DNA from: Heliopora coerulea | Taxonomy: Eukaryota; Cnidaria; Anthozoa; Scleralcyonacea; Helioporidae | Direction of reading: 5' to 3' | Length of the DNA stretch: 64,000 nucleotides | NCBI GenBank assembly: GCA_030142905.1 | Contig: JASJOG010000114.1 | Coordinates: 62,001 to 126,000 of the forward strand | In this document: positions 39,001 to 53,200 of the stretch, in pieces | Position numbering within the stretch: the first letter of the stretch is position 1 | How the letters are laid out: each line of letters starts with the position of its first letter | Notes under the pieces: generated by a model | Seen by the model: the letters and a program-made list of their open reading frames with translations, nothing else | What the model was told of the DNA's origin: nothing | Database searches by the model: none | Program-made: the position numbers and the translations under genes

Positions 39001-42000
39001 CTTTTCAAATACTTCTAAATTATTCTCCTCCACCCAAACATCTTAAAACAAAATCGATTTTCGTCGATTCGACGAGTTGCTGTGAAAATTTCTCAAACTC
39101 GTCAAACCCGCTTTATCTCGTCGAAATAAGAACATTAGTGAAACGAACAGTGAAACACTTGTGGCTTAAGTTAGTTGCTATTGTCAAATGTTTGCAAAAA
39201 CTCAGGAATGGCTGTAAAATTACCTTCTCGGGTCAGATGAGTGAATCAAAATATTAGTTTGTTTATTAAAGCAGTACTTTGAAATATATGGCAATGTTTA
39301 GAAATTGGACAATTAAGCGTTATACTACTAAAACCCGGATGTATGGTTATAACTGTTTGAAGAACAAATACGTTAACTAAACTTTTCAAATCCTCCAAAA
39401 TATTCTCCTCCTCCCAAACATCATAAAACAAATCGATTTTCGTTGATTCGACGAGTTGCTGTGAAAATTTCTCAAACTCGTCAAACGCGATTTATCTCGT
39501 CGAAATAAGACGATTAGTGAAACGAACAGTGAAATACTTGTGCCTTAATTTAGTTGCAATTTTCAAATGTTTGCGAATACTCTGGAATGCCTGTTAAATG
39601 AATTTTTCTGGTCAGAGAAAAGAATAAAAGCATTAGTTGATTGATTCGAGCAGTACTTATAAAAATGTGGCAATGTTTAGAAATAGGACAATAATGCGTT
39701 ATACGCCTTAAACCCGGATGTATGGTTATAACTGGTTGAAGAAAATATAGGTTTACTAAACTTTTCAAATACTTCTAAATTATTCTCCTCAACCCAAACA
39801 TCATAAAACAAATCGATTTTCGTCGATTCGACGAATTGCTATGAACATTTCTCAAACTCGTCAAAACCGCTTTATCTCGTCGAAATAAGACGATTAGTGA
39901 AACGAACAGTGAAACACTTGGTGCTTAATTTAGTTGCAATTTTCCAATGTTTACGAAAACTCGGGAATAGCTTTAAAATGATCTTTTCGGGTCAGAGAAG
40001 AGAATAAAAGCACTAGTTGGTTTTTTCGAGCACTACTTTGAAAAATATGGCAATGTTTAGAAATTGGACAATTAAGCGTTATACGCCTAAAACCCAGATG
40101 TATGGTTATAACTGGTTGAAGAACAAATAGGTTTACTAAACTTTTCAAATTCTTCTAAATTGTTCTTCTCCACCCAAACATCATAAAATAAAATCGATTG
40201 TCGTCGATTCGACGAGTTGCTGTGAAAATATCTCAAAAACGTCAAAACCACTTTATGTTGCCGAAATAAGACGATTAGTGAAACGAACAGAGAAACACTT
40301 GTGTCTTAAGTTAGTTCCTATTGTCAAATGTTTGCAAAAACTCAGAATTGGCTGTAAAATTACCTTTTCGGGTCAGATAAGTGTATAAAAGTATTAGTTG
40401 ATTGATTCGAGTTGTACTTTGAAAAATATGGCAATGTTTAGAAATCGGACAATTAATCGTTATGCGCCTAAAACCCAGATGTATGGTTATAACTGGTTGA
40501 AGAACAAATAGGTTTACTAAACTTTTCAAATACTTCTAAATTGTTCCCCTCCACCCAACCATCATAAAACAAATCAATTTTCATCGATTCGACGAGTTGC
40601 TGTGAAAATTTCTCAAACTCATCATAACCGCTTTATCTCGTCGAAATAAGACGATTAGTGAAACGAACAGTGAAACACTTGTGGCTTAAGTTACTTGCTA
40701 TTGTCCAATGTTTTCCAAAACTCGGGAATGGCTGTAAAATTACCTTTTCGGGTCAGAGAAGAGAATGAAAGCAGTAGTTGTTTGATTCGAGCAGTACTTT
40801 GAAAAATATGGCAATGTTTAGAAATTGGACAATTAAGCGTTATACGACTAAAACCCAGATGTATTTTATAACTGGTTGAAAAACAAACAGGTTTACTAAA
40901 CTTTTCAAATACTTCTAAATTGTTCCCCTCAACCCAAACATCATAAAACAAATCGATTTTCGTCGATTCGACGAGTTGCTGTGAAAATTTCTCAAACTCG
41001 TCAAACCCGCTTTATCTCGTCGAAATAAGACGATTAGTGAAACGAACAGTGAAACACTTGTGCCTTAATTTAGTTGCAATTTTCCAATGTTTACGAAAAC
41101 TCGGGAATAGCTTTAAAATGATCTTTTCGGGTCAGAGAAGAGAATAAAAGCACTAGTTGGTTTTTTCGAGCACTACTTTGAAAAATATGGCAATGTTTAG
41201 ATATTGGACAATTAAGCGTTATACGCCTAAAACCCAGATGTATGGTTATAACTGGTTGAAGAACAAATAGGTTTACTAAACTTTTCAAATTCTTCTAAAT
41301 TGTTCTTCTCCACCCAAACATCATAAAACAAAATCGATTTTCGTCGATTCGACGAGTTGCTGTGAAAATTTCTCAAACTCGTCAAAACCACTTTATCTTG
41401 CCGAAATAAGACGATTAGTGAAACGAAAAGTAGTGAAACACTTGTGGCTTAAGTTAGTTGCTATTGTCAAATGTTTGAAAAACTCAGGAATGGCTGTAAA
41501 ATTACCTTTTCGGGTCAGAGAAGAGAATAAAACCATTAGTTGTTGATTCGAGCAGTACTTTGAAAAATATGGCAATGTTTAGAATTTGGACAATTAAACG
41601 TTATTCGCCTAAAACACATTTGTATGGTTATAACTGGCTGAAGAACATATACGTTTACTAAACTTTTCAAATACTTCTAAATTATTTTCCTCCACCCAAA
41701 CATCATAAAACAAATCGATTTTCGTCGATTCCACGTGTTGCTGTATAAATTTCTCAAACTCGTCCAAACCGCTTTATCTCGTCAAAATAAGACGATTAGT
41801 GAAACGAACAGTGAAACACATTTGGCTTAAGTTAGTTGCAATTTTCCAATGTTTATGAATACTCTGGAATGGCAGCAAATTGAAATTTTCTGGTCAGAGA
41901 AAAGAATAAAAGCATTAGTTGATTGATTCGAGCTGTACTTTTAAAAATATGGCAATGTTTAGAAATTGGACAATTAAGCGTTATACGCCCAAAACCCAGA

Positions 42001-43890
42001 TGTATGGTTATAACTTGTTGAAGAACAAATAGTTTTACTAAACTTTTCAAATACTTCTAAATTGTTCTCCTCCACCCAAACATCATAAAACAAAATCGAT
42101 TGTCGTCGATTCGACGAGTTGCTGTGAAAATATCTCAAACTCGTCAAAACCACTTTATCTCGTCGAAATAAGACGATTAGTGAAACGAACAGTGAAACAC
42201 TTGTGGCTTAAGTTAGTTGCTATTGTCCAATGTTTTCCAAAACTCGGGAATGGCTGTAAAATTACCTTTTCGGGTCAGATAAGTGTATAAAAGTATTAGT
42301 TGATTGATTCGAGTTGTACTTTGAAAAATATGGCAATGTTTAGAAATCGGACAATTAATCGTTATGAGCCTAAAACCCAGATGTATGGTTATAACTGGTT
42401 GAAGAACAAATAGGTTTACTAAACTTTTCAAATACTTCTAAATTGTTCCCCTCCACCCAACCATCATAAAACAAATCAATTTTCATCGATTCGACGAGTT
42501 GCTGTGAAAATTTCTCAAACTCATCATAACCGCTTTATCTCGTCGAAATAAGACGATTAGTGAAACGAACAGTGAAACACTTGTGGCTTAAGTTAGTTGC
42601 TATTGTCCAATGTTTGCCAAAACTCGGGAATGGCTGTAAAATTACCTTTTCGGGTCAGAGAAGAGAATGAAAGCAGTAGTTGTTTGATTCGAGCAGTACT
42701 TTGAAAAATATGGCAATGTTTAGAAATTGGACAATTAAGCGTTATACGCCTAAAACCCAGATGTATTGTTATAACTGGTTGAAAAACAAACAGGTTTACT
42801 AAACTTTTCAAATACTTCTAAATTGTTCCCCTCAACCCAAACATCATAAAACAAATCGATTTTCGTCGATTCGACGAGTTGCTGTGAAAATTTCTCAAAC
42901 TCGTCAAACCCGCTTTATCCCGTCGAAATAAGACGATTAGTGAAACGAACAGTGAAACACTTGTGCCTTAATTTAGTTGCAATTTTCCAATGTTTACGAA
43001 AACTCGGGAATAGCTTTAAAATGATCTTTTCGGGTCAGAGAAGAGAATAAAAGCACTAGTTGGTTTTTTCGAGCACTACTTTGAAAAATATGGCAATGTT
43101 TAGATATTGGACAATTAAGCGTTATACGCCTAAAACCCAGATGTATGGTTATAACTGGTTGAAGAACAAATAGGTTTACTAAACTTTTCAAATTCTTCTA
43201 AATTGTTCTTCTCCACCCAAACATCATAAAACAAAATCGATTTTCGTCGATTCGACGAGTTGCTGTGAAAATTTCTCAATCTCGTCAAAACCACTTTATC
43301 TTGCCGAAATAAGACGATTAGTGAAACGAAAAGTAGTGAAACACTTGTGGCTTAAGTTAGTTGCTATTGTCAAATGTTTGAAAAACTCAGGAATGGCTGT
43401 AAAATTACCTTTTCGGGTCAGAGAAGAGAATAAAACCATTAGTTGTTGATTCGAGCAGTACTTTGAAAAATATGGCAATGTTTAGAATTTGGACAATTAA
43501 ACGTTATTCGCCTAAAACACATTTGTATGGTTATAACTGGCTGAAGAACATATACGTTTACTAAACTTTTCAAATACTTCTAAATTATTTTCCTCCACCC
43601 AAACATCATAAAACAAATCGATTTTCGTCGATTCCACGTGTTGCTGTATAAATTTCTCAAACTCGTCCAAACCGCTTTATCTCGTCAAAATAAGACGATT
43701 AGTGAAACGAACAGTGAAACACATTTGGCTTAAGTTAGTTGCAATTTTCCAATGTTTATGAATACTCTGGAATGGCAGCAAATTGAAATTTTCTGGTCAG
43801 AGAAAAGAATAAAAGCGTTAGTTGATTGATTCGAGCTGTACTTTTAAAATTATGGCAATGTTTAGAAATTGGACAATTAAGCGTTATACG
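38940..43890. repeat. 13-monomer HOR, copy 2 (4,945 bp)
   Basis: This is the downstream partner of the unit at 34.0-38.9 kb. Its final monomer (from 43,756) carries the unbroken version of the monomer that is a hybrid at 38,811-39,008, which lets the junction be placed. After ~43.9 kb the sequence moves into the 44-49 kb block. Confidence 0.92.
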
Positions 43891-43899
43891 CCCAAAACC

Positions 43900-46800
43900 C
43901 AGATGTATGGTTATAACTTGTTGAAGAACAAATAGTTTTACTAAACTTTTCAAATACTTCTAAATTATTCTCCTCCACCCAAACATCATAAAACAAAATC
44001 GATTTTCGTCGATTCGACGAGTTGCTGTGAAAATTTCTCAAACACGTCAAAACGGCTTTATCTCGTCCAAATAAGACGATCAGTGAAACGAACAATGACA
44101 CTTTGTGCCTTAACTTAGTTCCAATTGTCCAATGTTTGCGAAAACTCGGGAATTGCTGAAAAATGATGTTTTCGGATCAGAGAGAAGAATAAAAGCATTA
44201 TTTGGTTGATTCGAGCAGTACTTTGAAAAATATGGCAATGTTTAGAATTTCAACAACTAAGCGTTATTCGCCTAAAACCCAGATTTATTGTTATAACTTG
44301 TTGAAGAACAAATACGTTTACTAAACTTTTCAAATACTTCTAAATTATTCTCCTCCACCCAAACATCATAAAACAAATCGATTTTCGTCGATTGGACGAG
44401 TTGCTGTGAAAATTTCTCAAACTCGTCAAAACCGCTTTATCTCGTCGAAATAAGATGATTGGTGAAACGAACATTGAAACATATTTGGCTTAACTTGATT
44501 GCAATTGTCCAAAGTTTTCCTAAAATCGGGAAAGGCTTTAAAATGATCTTTTCGAGTCAGAGTTGAGAATAAAAGCATTAGTTTGTTGATTCGAGCAGTA
44601 CTTTGAAAAATATGGCAATGTTTAGAAATTGGACAATTAAGCGTTACACGCCTAAAACCCAGTTGTATGGCTATTACTGGCTGAAGAACAAATAGTTTAC
44701 TAAACTTTCCAAATACTTCTAAATTGTTCTCCTCCACCCAAACATCATAAAACAAATCGATTTTCGTCGATTGGACTAGATCCTGCGAAAATTTCTCAAA
44801 CTCTTCAAAACCGCATTATCTCGTCGAAATAAGACGTTCAGTGAAAAGAACAAGGAAACATTTGTGGTTTAACTTTGTTCCAATTGTGCAATGTTTGCGA
44901 AAATTCGGGAATAGCTTTAAAATGATCTTTTCGGATCATAGAAGAGAATAAAAGCATTAGTTATTTGAATCGAGCAGTACTTTGAAAATATGGCAATATT
45001 TAGAAATATGACAATTAAGTGTTATACGCCTATAACACAGATGTATGGTTATAACTGGTTTAAGAACAAATAGGTTTACTAAACATTTTAAATGCTACTA
45101 AATTCTTCTCCTCCACCCAAACATCATAAAACAAATCGATTTTCGTCGATTCGACGAATTGCTGTGAAAATTTCTCAAACACGTCAACACCGCCTTTTTC
45201 CGGTCGAAATAAGACGATCAGTGAAACGAACAGTGAAACATAAATGGTTTCAGTTAATTGCAATTATCCAACGTTTACTAAAATTCGGAAATGGCTGTAA
45301 AATGATCTTTTCATGTCAGAGAAGAGAATAAAGGCATTAGTTGTTTGATTCGAGAAGTACTTTCAAAAATATGGCAATGTTTAGAAATTGGACAATTAAG
45401 CGTTATACGCCTAAAACCCAGATGTATTGTTATAACTGGTTTAAGAACAAATAGGTTTACTAAACTTTTCAAATACTTCTAAATTGTCCTCCTCCACCCA
45501 AACATCATAAAACAAAATCGATTTTCGTCGATTCGACGAGTAGCTTTGAAAATTTCTCAAACTCGTCAAAACCACTTTATCTTGCCGAAATAAGACGATT
45601 AGTGAAACGAACATTGAAACACTTGTGGATTAAGTTAGTTGCTATTGTCAAATGGTTTGCAAAAACTCAAGAATGATTGTAAAATTACCTTTTCGGGTCA
45701 GATAAGAGAATAAAAGTATTAGTTGATTGATTCGAATTGTACTTTGAAAAATATAGCAATGTTTAGAAATCCGACAATTAAGCGTTATTCGCCTAAAACC
45801 CAGATGTATGGTTATAACTGGTTGAAGAACAAATACGTTTACTAAACTTTTCAAATACTTCTAAATTGTTCTCCTCCACCCAAACATCATAAAACAAATC
45901 GATTTTCGTCGATTCGACGAATTGCTGTGAAAATTTCCCAAACTCGTCAAAAACGCTTTATCTCGTCGAAATAACACGATTAGTGAAACGAACAGTGAAA
46001 CATATTTGGCTAAAGACAGTTGCAATTTTCCAATGTTTGCGAAAACTCTGGAATGGCTGTAAAATGAATTTTTCTTGTCAGAGAAGAGAATAAAAGCATT
46101 AGTTGGTTGATTTAAGCAGTACTTTGAAAAATATGGCAATGTTTAGAAATTGGACAATTAAGCCGTTATTCGCCTAAAACACAGATGTATTGTTATAACT
46201 TGTTGAAGAACAAATACATTTACTAAAACTTTTCAAATACTTCTAAATTGTTCTTCTCCACCCAAACATCATAAAGCAAATCGATTTTCGTCGATTCGAC
46301 GAGTTGCTGTGAAAATTTCTCAAACTCGTCAAAACCGTTTATCTCGTCGAAATAAGACGATCAGTGAAAAGAACAGTGAAACACTTGTGGCTTAATTTAG
46401 TTGCAATTTTCCAATGTTTACAAAAATTCGGAAATTGAATTAAAATGATCTTTTCGAATCAGACAAGAGAATAAAAGCATTAGTTTTCTTATTCGAGCAG
46501 TACTTTGAAAAATATGGCAATGTTTAGAATTTGGACAATTAAACGTTATATGCCTAAAACACAGATGTATGTTTATAACTGGTTGAAGATCAAATAGGTT
46601 TACTAAACTTTTCAAATACTTCTAAATTGTCCTCCTCCACCCAAACATCATAAATAAATTCCATTTTTCTCGATTCAATTTGTTGCAGTGAAAATTTCTC
46701 AACCTCTTTAAAACCGCTTTATCTTGTCGAAATAAGACTATTAATGAAACGAACAGTGAAACACTTGTGGCTTAAGTTAGTTGCTATTGTCAAATGTTTG

Positions 46801-49420
46801 CCAAAACTCGGGAATGGCTGTAAAATTACCTTTTCGGGTCAGAGAAGAGAATAAAACCATTAGTTGTTGATTCGAGCAGTACTTTGAAAAATATGGCAAT
46901 GTTTAGAATTTGGACAATTAAACGTTATTCGCCTAAAACACAGATCTATGGTTATAACTAGTTGAAGAACAAATAGGTTTACTAAACTTTTCAAATACTT
47001 CTAAATTGTTCTCCTCCACCCAAACATCATAAAACAAATCGATTTTCGTCGATTCGACGAGTTGCTGTGAAAATTTCTCAAACTCGTCAAAACCGCTTTA
47101 TCTCGTCGAAATAAGAAAATTAGTGAAACGAAAAGTGAAAGATAAATGGCTTCAGTTAATTGCAATTATCCAACGTTTACTAAAATTCGGGAATGGCTGT
47201 AAAATGATCTTTTCGAGTCAGACAAGAGAATAAAAGCATTAGTTGTTTGATTCGAGAAGTACTTTTAAAAATATGGCAATGTTTAGAAATTGGACAATTA
47301 AGCGTTATACGCCTAAAACCCAGATGTATTGTTATGACTGGTTGAAGAACAAATAGGTTTACTAAACTTTTCAAATACTTCTAAATTGTTCTCTTCCACT
47401 CAAACATCATAAATCAAATCGATTTTCGTCGATACGACGAGTTACTGTGAAAATTTCTCAAATTCTTCAAAACCGCTTTAACTCTTCGAATAAAGACGAT
47501 TAGTAAAACGAAGAGTGAAACATAAATGGCTTAAGTTAATTGCAATTATCCAACGTTTACTAAAATTCGGGAATGGCTGTAAAATGATCTTTTCGGGTCA
47601 GAGTAGATAATAAATACATTAGTTTGTTGATTCGAGAAGTACTTTCAAAAATATGGCAATGTTTAGAAATTGGGCAATTAAGCGTTATACGCCTAAAACC
47701 CAGATGTATGGTTATAACTGGTTGAAAAACAAATAGGTGTACTAAACTTTTCAAATACTTCTAAATTGTTCTCCTCCACCCAAATATCATAAAACAAATC
47801 GATTTTCGTCGATTCGACGAGTTGCTGTGAAAATTTCTAAAACTCGTCAAAACCGCTTTATCTCAACCAAATATGACGATCAATGAAACGAATAATAAAT
47901 CATTTATGGCTTAACTTAGATGCAATTATCCAATCTTTTCGAAAAATCGGGAAATGCTCTAAAATGAACTTTTCGGCTCAGGAAAGAGAATAAAAGCATT
48001 AATTGTTTGATTCGAGAAGTACTTTCAAAAATATGGCAATGTTTAGAAATTGGACAATTAAGCGTTATACGCCTAAAACCCAGATGTATTGTTATAACTG
48101 GTTGGAAAACAAACAGGTTTACAAAAATTTTCAAATACTTCTAAATTGTTCTCCTCAACCCAAACATCATAAAACAAATCGATTTTCGTCGATTAGACGA
48201 GTTGCTGTGAAAATTTCTCAAACTCGTCAAACCCGCTTTATCTCGTCGAAATAAGACGATCAGTGAAACGAACAGTGAAACACTTGTGCCTTAATTTAGT
48301 TGCAATAGTTAAATGTTTGCGAAAACTCGGGAATGGCTGTAAAATGAATTCTTCTGGTCAGAGAAGAGAATAAAATAATTAGTTGATTGATTCGAGCTGT
48401 TCTTTGAAAAATATGGCAATGTTTAGAAATTGGACAATTAAGCGTTATACGCCTAAAAACCAGATGTATGGTTATAACTGGTTCAAGAACAAATAGGTTT
48501 ACTAAACTTTTCAAATACTTCTAATTCATTCTCGTCCACCCAAACATCATAAAACAAAATCGATTTTCGTCGATTCGACGAATTGCTGTGAAAATATCTC
48601 AAACTCGTCAAAACCGTTTTATCTCGTCGAAATAAGACGATTAGTGAAACGAACAGTGAAACACTTGTGGATTCATTTAGTTGCAATTTTCCAATGTTTA
48701 CGAAAACTCGGGAATGGCTTTAAAATGATCTTTTCTGGTCAGAAAAGAGAATAAAAGCACTAGTTGGTTTTTTCGAGCAGTACTTTTAAAAATTTGTCAA
48801 TGTTTAGAAATTGGACAATTAATCGTTATACGTTTAAAACCCAGATGTATGGTTATAACTGGTTGAAGAACAAATAGGTTTACTAAACTTTTCAAATACT
48901 TCTAAATTATTCTCCTCCACCCAAACATCATAAAACAAAATCGATTTTCGTCGATTCGACGAGTTGCTGTGAAAATTTCTCAAACTCGTCAAAACCAATT
49001 TATCTTGCCGAAATAAGACGATTAGTGAAACGAACAGTGAAACACTTGTGGCTTAAGTTAGTTGCTATTGTCAAATGTTTGCAAAAAGTCAGGAATGGCT
49101 GAAAAATTACCTTCTCGGGTCAGATGAGGGAATCAAAGTATTAGTTTGTTGATTCGAACAGTACTTTAAAAAATATGGCAATGTTTAGAAATTGGACAAT
49201 TAAGCGTTATACGACTAAAACCCAGATGTATGGTTATAACTGTTTGAAGAACAAATACGTTAACTAAACTTTTCAAATCCTCCAAAATATTCTCCTCCTC
49301 CCAAACATCATAAAACAAATCGATTTTCGTCGATTCGACGAGTTGCTGTGAAAATTTCTCAAACTCGTCAAACGCGATTTATCTCGTCGAAATAAGACGA
49401 TTAGTGAAACGAACAGTGAA
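43900..49420. repeat. Long HOR block, copy 1 (pairs with 59.3-64 kb)
   Basis: Frames at 45,648, 46,418, 47,180, 47,560, 47,916 and 48,003 recur at +15,381 or +15,382. GCAAAAAGTCAGG at 49,081 recurs at 63,700 (offset 14,619). The block includes a monomer with CAATATTTAGAAATATGACA (~44,993), GTTATGACTGG at 47,331 and ATAAAGACGATTAGTAAAACG at ~47,490. About 14.5 monomers; no gene is visible. Confidence 0.82.
48240..49000. repeat. Two monomers present here but absent from the 63.6-kb copy
   Basis: The offset to the second copy falls from 15,381 to 14,619 across this stretch, a difference of 762 bp or two monomers. The segment has AATTCTTCTGGTCAG, CATTCTCGTCCACCC and GTGGATTCATTTAG, which also occur at 58.7-59.2 kb. 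The missing pair therefore survives just upstream of the second copy. Confidence 0.74.
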
Positions 49421-52400
49421 ACATATTTGACTTAAGTTAGTTGGAATTTTCCAATGTTTGCGAAAACTCTTGAATGGCTGTAAAATTAATTTTTCTAGTC
49501 AGAGAAGAGAATAAAAGCATTAGTTGGTTGATTTAAGCAGTACTTTGAAAAATATGGCAATGTTTAGAAATTGGACAATAATGCGTTATACGCCTTAAAA
49601 CCGGATGTATGGTTATAACTGTTTGAAGAAAATATAGGTTTACTAAACTTTTCAAATACTTCTAAATTATTCTCCTCAACCCAAACATCATAAAACAAAT
49701 CAATTTTCGTCGATTCGACGAGTTGCTATGAACATTTCTCAAACTCGTCAAAACCGCTTTATCTCGTCGAAATAAGACGATTAGTGAAACGAACAGTGAA
49801 ACACTTGTGGCTTAATTTAGTTGCAATTTTCCAATGTTTACGAAAACTCGGGAATAGCTTAAAAATGATCTTTTCGGATCAGAGAAGAGAATAAAAGCAC
49901 TAGTTGGTTTTTTCGAGCACTACTTTGAAAAATATGGCAATATTTAGAAATATGACAATTAAGTGTTATACGCCTATAACACAGATGTATGGTTATAACT
50001 GGTTTAAGAACAAATAGGTTTACTAAACATTTTAAATGCTACTAAATTCTTCTCCTCCACCCAAACATCATAAAACAAATCGATTTTCGTCGATTCGACG
50101 AGTTGCTGTGAAAATTTCTCAAACACGTCAACACCGCCTTTTTTCTCGTCGAAATAAGACGATAAGTGAAACGAACAGTGAAACATAAATGCCTTCAGTT
50201 AATTGCAATTATCCAACGTTTACTAAAATTCGGAAATGGCTGTAAAATGATATTTTCGTGTCAGAGAACAGAATAAAAGCATTAGTTTTTTGATCCGAGA
50301 AGTACTTTCAAAAATATGGCAATATTTAGAAATTGGACAATTAAGCGTTATACGCCTAAAACCCAGATGTATTGTTATAACTGGTTGAAGAACAAATAGG
50401 TTTAATAAACTTTTCTAATACTTCTAAATTGTCCTCCTCCACCCAAACATCATAAAACAAAATCGATTTTCGTCGATTCGACGAGTAGCTATGAAAATTT
50501 CTCAAACTCGTCAAAACCACTTTATCTTGCCGAAATAAGACGATTAGTGAAACGAACATTGAAACACTTGTGGATTAAGTTAGTTGCTATTGTCAAATGG
50601 TTTGCAAAAACTCAGGAATGATTGTAAAATTACCTTTTCGGGTCAGATAAGAGAATAAAAGTATTAGTTGATTGATTCGAATTGTACTTTGAAAAATATA
50701 GCAATGTTTAGAAATCCGACAATTAAGCGTTATTCGCCTAAAACCCAGATGTATGGTTATAATTGGTTGAAGAACAAATACGTTTACTAAACTTTTCAAA
50801 TACTTCTAAATTGTTCTCCTCCACCCAAACATCATAAAACAAATCGATTTTCGTCGATTCGACGAATTGCTGTGAAAATTTCCCAAACTCGTCAAAAACG
50901 CTTTATCTCGTCGAAATAAGATATTTGGTGAAACGAACAGTGAAACATATTTGGCTAAAGTTAGTTGCAATTTTCCAATGTTTGCGAAAACTCTGGAATG
51001 GCTGTAAAATGAATTTTTCTAGTCAGAGAAGAGAAAAAAAGCATTAGTTGGTTGATTTAAGCAGTACTTTGAAAAATATGGCAATGTTTAGAAATTGGAC
51101 AATTAAGCGTTATTTGCCTGAAACCCAGATGTATTGTTATAACTTGTTGAAGAACAAATACATTTACTAAAACTTTTCAAATACTTCTAAATTGTTCTTC
51201 TCCACCCAAACATCATAAAGCAAATCGATTTTCGTCGATTCGACGAGTTGCTGTGAAAATTTCTCAAACTCGTCAAAACCGTTTATCTCTTCGAAATAAG
51301 ACGATCAGTGAAAAGAACATTGAAACACTTGTGGATTAAGTTAGTTGCTATTGTCAAATGGTTTGCAAAAACTCAGGAATGATTGTAAAATTACCTTTTC
51401 GGGTCAGATAAGAGAATAAAAGTATTAGTGGATTGATTCGAATTGTACTTTGAAAAATATAGCAATGTTTAGAAATCCGACAATTAAGCGTTATTCGCCT
51501 AAAACCCAGATGTATGGTTATAACTGGTTGAAGAACAAATAGGTTTACTAAACTTTTCAAATACTTCTAAATTGTCCTCCTCCACCCAAACATCATAAAT
51601 AAATTCGATTTTTCTCGATTCAAATTGTTGCAGTGAAAATTTCTCAAACTCTTTAAAACCGTTTTATCTTATCGAAATAAGACTATTAATGAAACGAACA
51701 GTGAAACACTTGTGGCTTAAGTTAGTTGCTATTGTCCAATGTTTGCCAAAACTCGGGATTGGCTGTAAAATTACCTTTTCGGGTCAGAGAAGAGAATAAA
51801 AGCATTAATTATTGATTCGAGCAGTACTTTGAAAAATATGGCAATGTTTAGAATTTGGACATTTAAACGTTATTCGCCTAAAACACAGATGTATGGTAAT
51901 AACTAGTTGAAGAACAAATAGGTTTACTAAACTTTTCAAATACTTCTAAATTGTTCTCCTCCACCCAAACATCATAAAACAAATCGATTTTCGTCGATTC
52001 GACGAATTGTTGTGAAAATTTCCCAAACTCGTCAAAAACGCTTTATCTCGTCGAAATAAGATATTTGGTGAAACGAACAGTGAAACATATTTGGCTAAAG
52101 TTAGTTGCAATTTTCCAATGTTTGCGAAAACTCTGGAATGGCTGTAAAATGAATTTTTCTAGTCAGAGAAGAGAAAAAAAGCATTAGTTGGTTGATTTAA
52201 GCAGTACTTTGAAAAATATGGCAATGTTTAGAAATTGGACAATTAAGCGTTATTTGCCTGAAACCCAGATGTATTGTTATAACTTGTTGAAGAACAAATA
52301 CATTTACTAAAACTTTTCAAATACTTCTAAATTGTTCTTCTCCACCCAAACATCATAAAGCAAATCGATTTTCGTCGATTCGACGAGTTGCTGTGAAAAT

Positions 52401-53200
52401 TTCTCAAACTCGTCAAAACCGTTTATCTCTTCGAAATAAGACGATCAGTGAAAAGAACAGTGAAACACTAGTGGCTTAATTTAGTTGCAATTTTCCAATG
52501 TTTACAAAAATTCGGAAATGGATTTAAAATGATCTTATCGAGTCAGACAAGAGAATAAAAGAATTAGTTTTCTTATTCGAGCAGTACTTTGAAAAATATG
52601 GCAATGTTTAGAATTTGGACAATTAAAAGTTATATGCCTAAAACACAGATGTATGTTTATAACTGGTTGAAGATCAAATAGGTTTACTAAACTTTTCAAA
52701 TACTTCTAAATTGTCCTCCTCCACCCAAACATCATAAATAAATTCGATTTTTCTCGATTCAAATTGTTGCAGTGAAAATTTCTCAAACTCTTTAAAACCG
52801 CTTTATCTTATCGAAATAAGACTATTAATGAAACGAACAGTGAAACACTTGTGGCTTAAGTTAGTTGTTATTGTCCTTTTTTTTCCCAAAACTCGGGATT
52901 GGCTGTAAAATTACCTTTTCGGGTCAGAGAAGAGAATAAAACCATTAATTATTGATTCGAGCAGTACTTTGAAAAATATGGCAATGTTTAGAATTTGGAC
53001 ATTTAAACGTTATTCGCCTAAAACACAGATGTATGGTAATAACTAGTTAAAGAACAAATAGGTTTACTAAACTTTTCAAATACTTCTAAATTGTTCTCCT
53101 CCACCCAAACATCATAAAACAAATCGATTTTCGTCGATTCGACGAATTGCTGTGAAAATTTCTCAAACTCGTCAAAAACGCTTTATCTCGTCGAAATAAG
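49420..53200. repeat. Variable satellite stretch with 3- and 13-monomer offsets
   Basis: 49,950-51,300 matches 45,005-46,355 at 4,944-4,945 bp (13 monomers; frames 45,648/50,593). 50,820-51,310 matches 51,960-52,450 at 1,140 bp (three monomers), sharing AAGATATTTGGTGAAAC and GAGAAAAAAAGC. Between these, 51,310-51,550 follows the 50.6-kb type. 49,258 (CGTTAACTAAAC) matches 39,371 at 9,887 bp. No gene is visible. Confidence 0.72.
52877..52884. other. Private T8 run in a monomer
   Basis: The usual TGTCCAATGTTTGCCAAAAC is here TGTCC followed by eight T and CCCAAAAC. It is seen once in the window. It may be a real mutation or a consensus error in the assembly. Confidence 0.6.

Noticed and set aside
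44426..44755. 109-codon minus-strand frame
   Set aside because: Another fusion of the standard monomer frames; its counterpart at 59,806-60,093 is shorter because of a small indel, as expected of non-coding repeat.
47930..47955. Match to the mammalian CENP-B box (TTCG-N4-A-N2-CGGG)
   Set aside because: TTTGCGAAAACTCGGG monomers have TTGC for TTCG, and the TTCGAAAAATCGGG variant is one base too short. No copy matches, and the organism is unlikely to be a mammal.
48003..48254. Plus-strand frames of about 80 codons (45,092; 48,003; 63,384)
   Set aside because: These read the monomer in its other direction; the 48,003 frame opens at TTG. The 48-kb and 63-kb ones are the same HOR position 15,381 bp apart. 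No sign of a gene.
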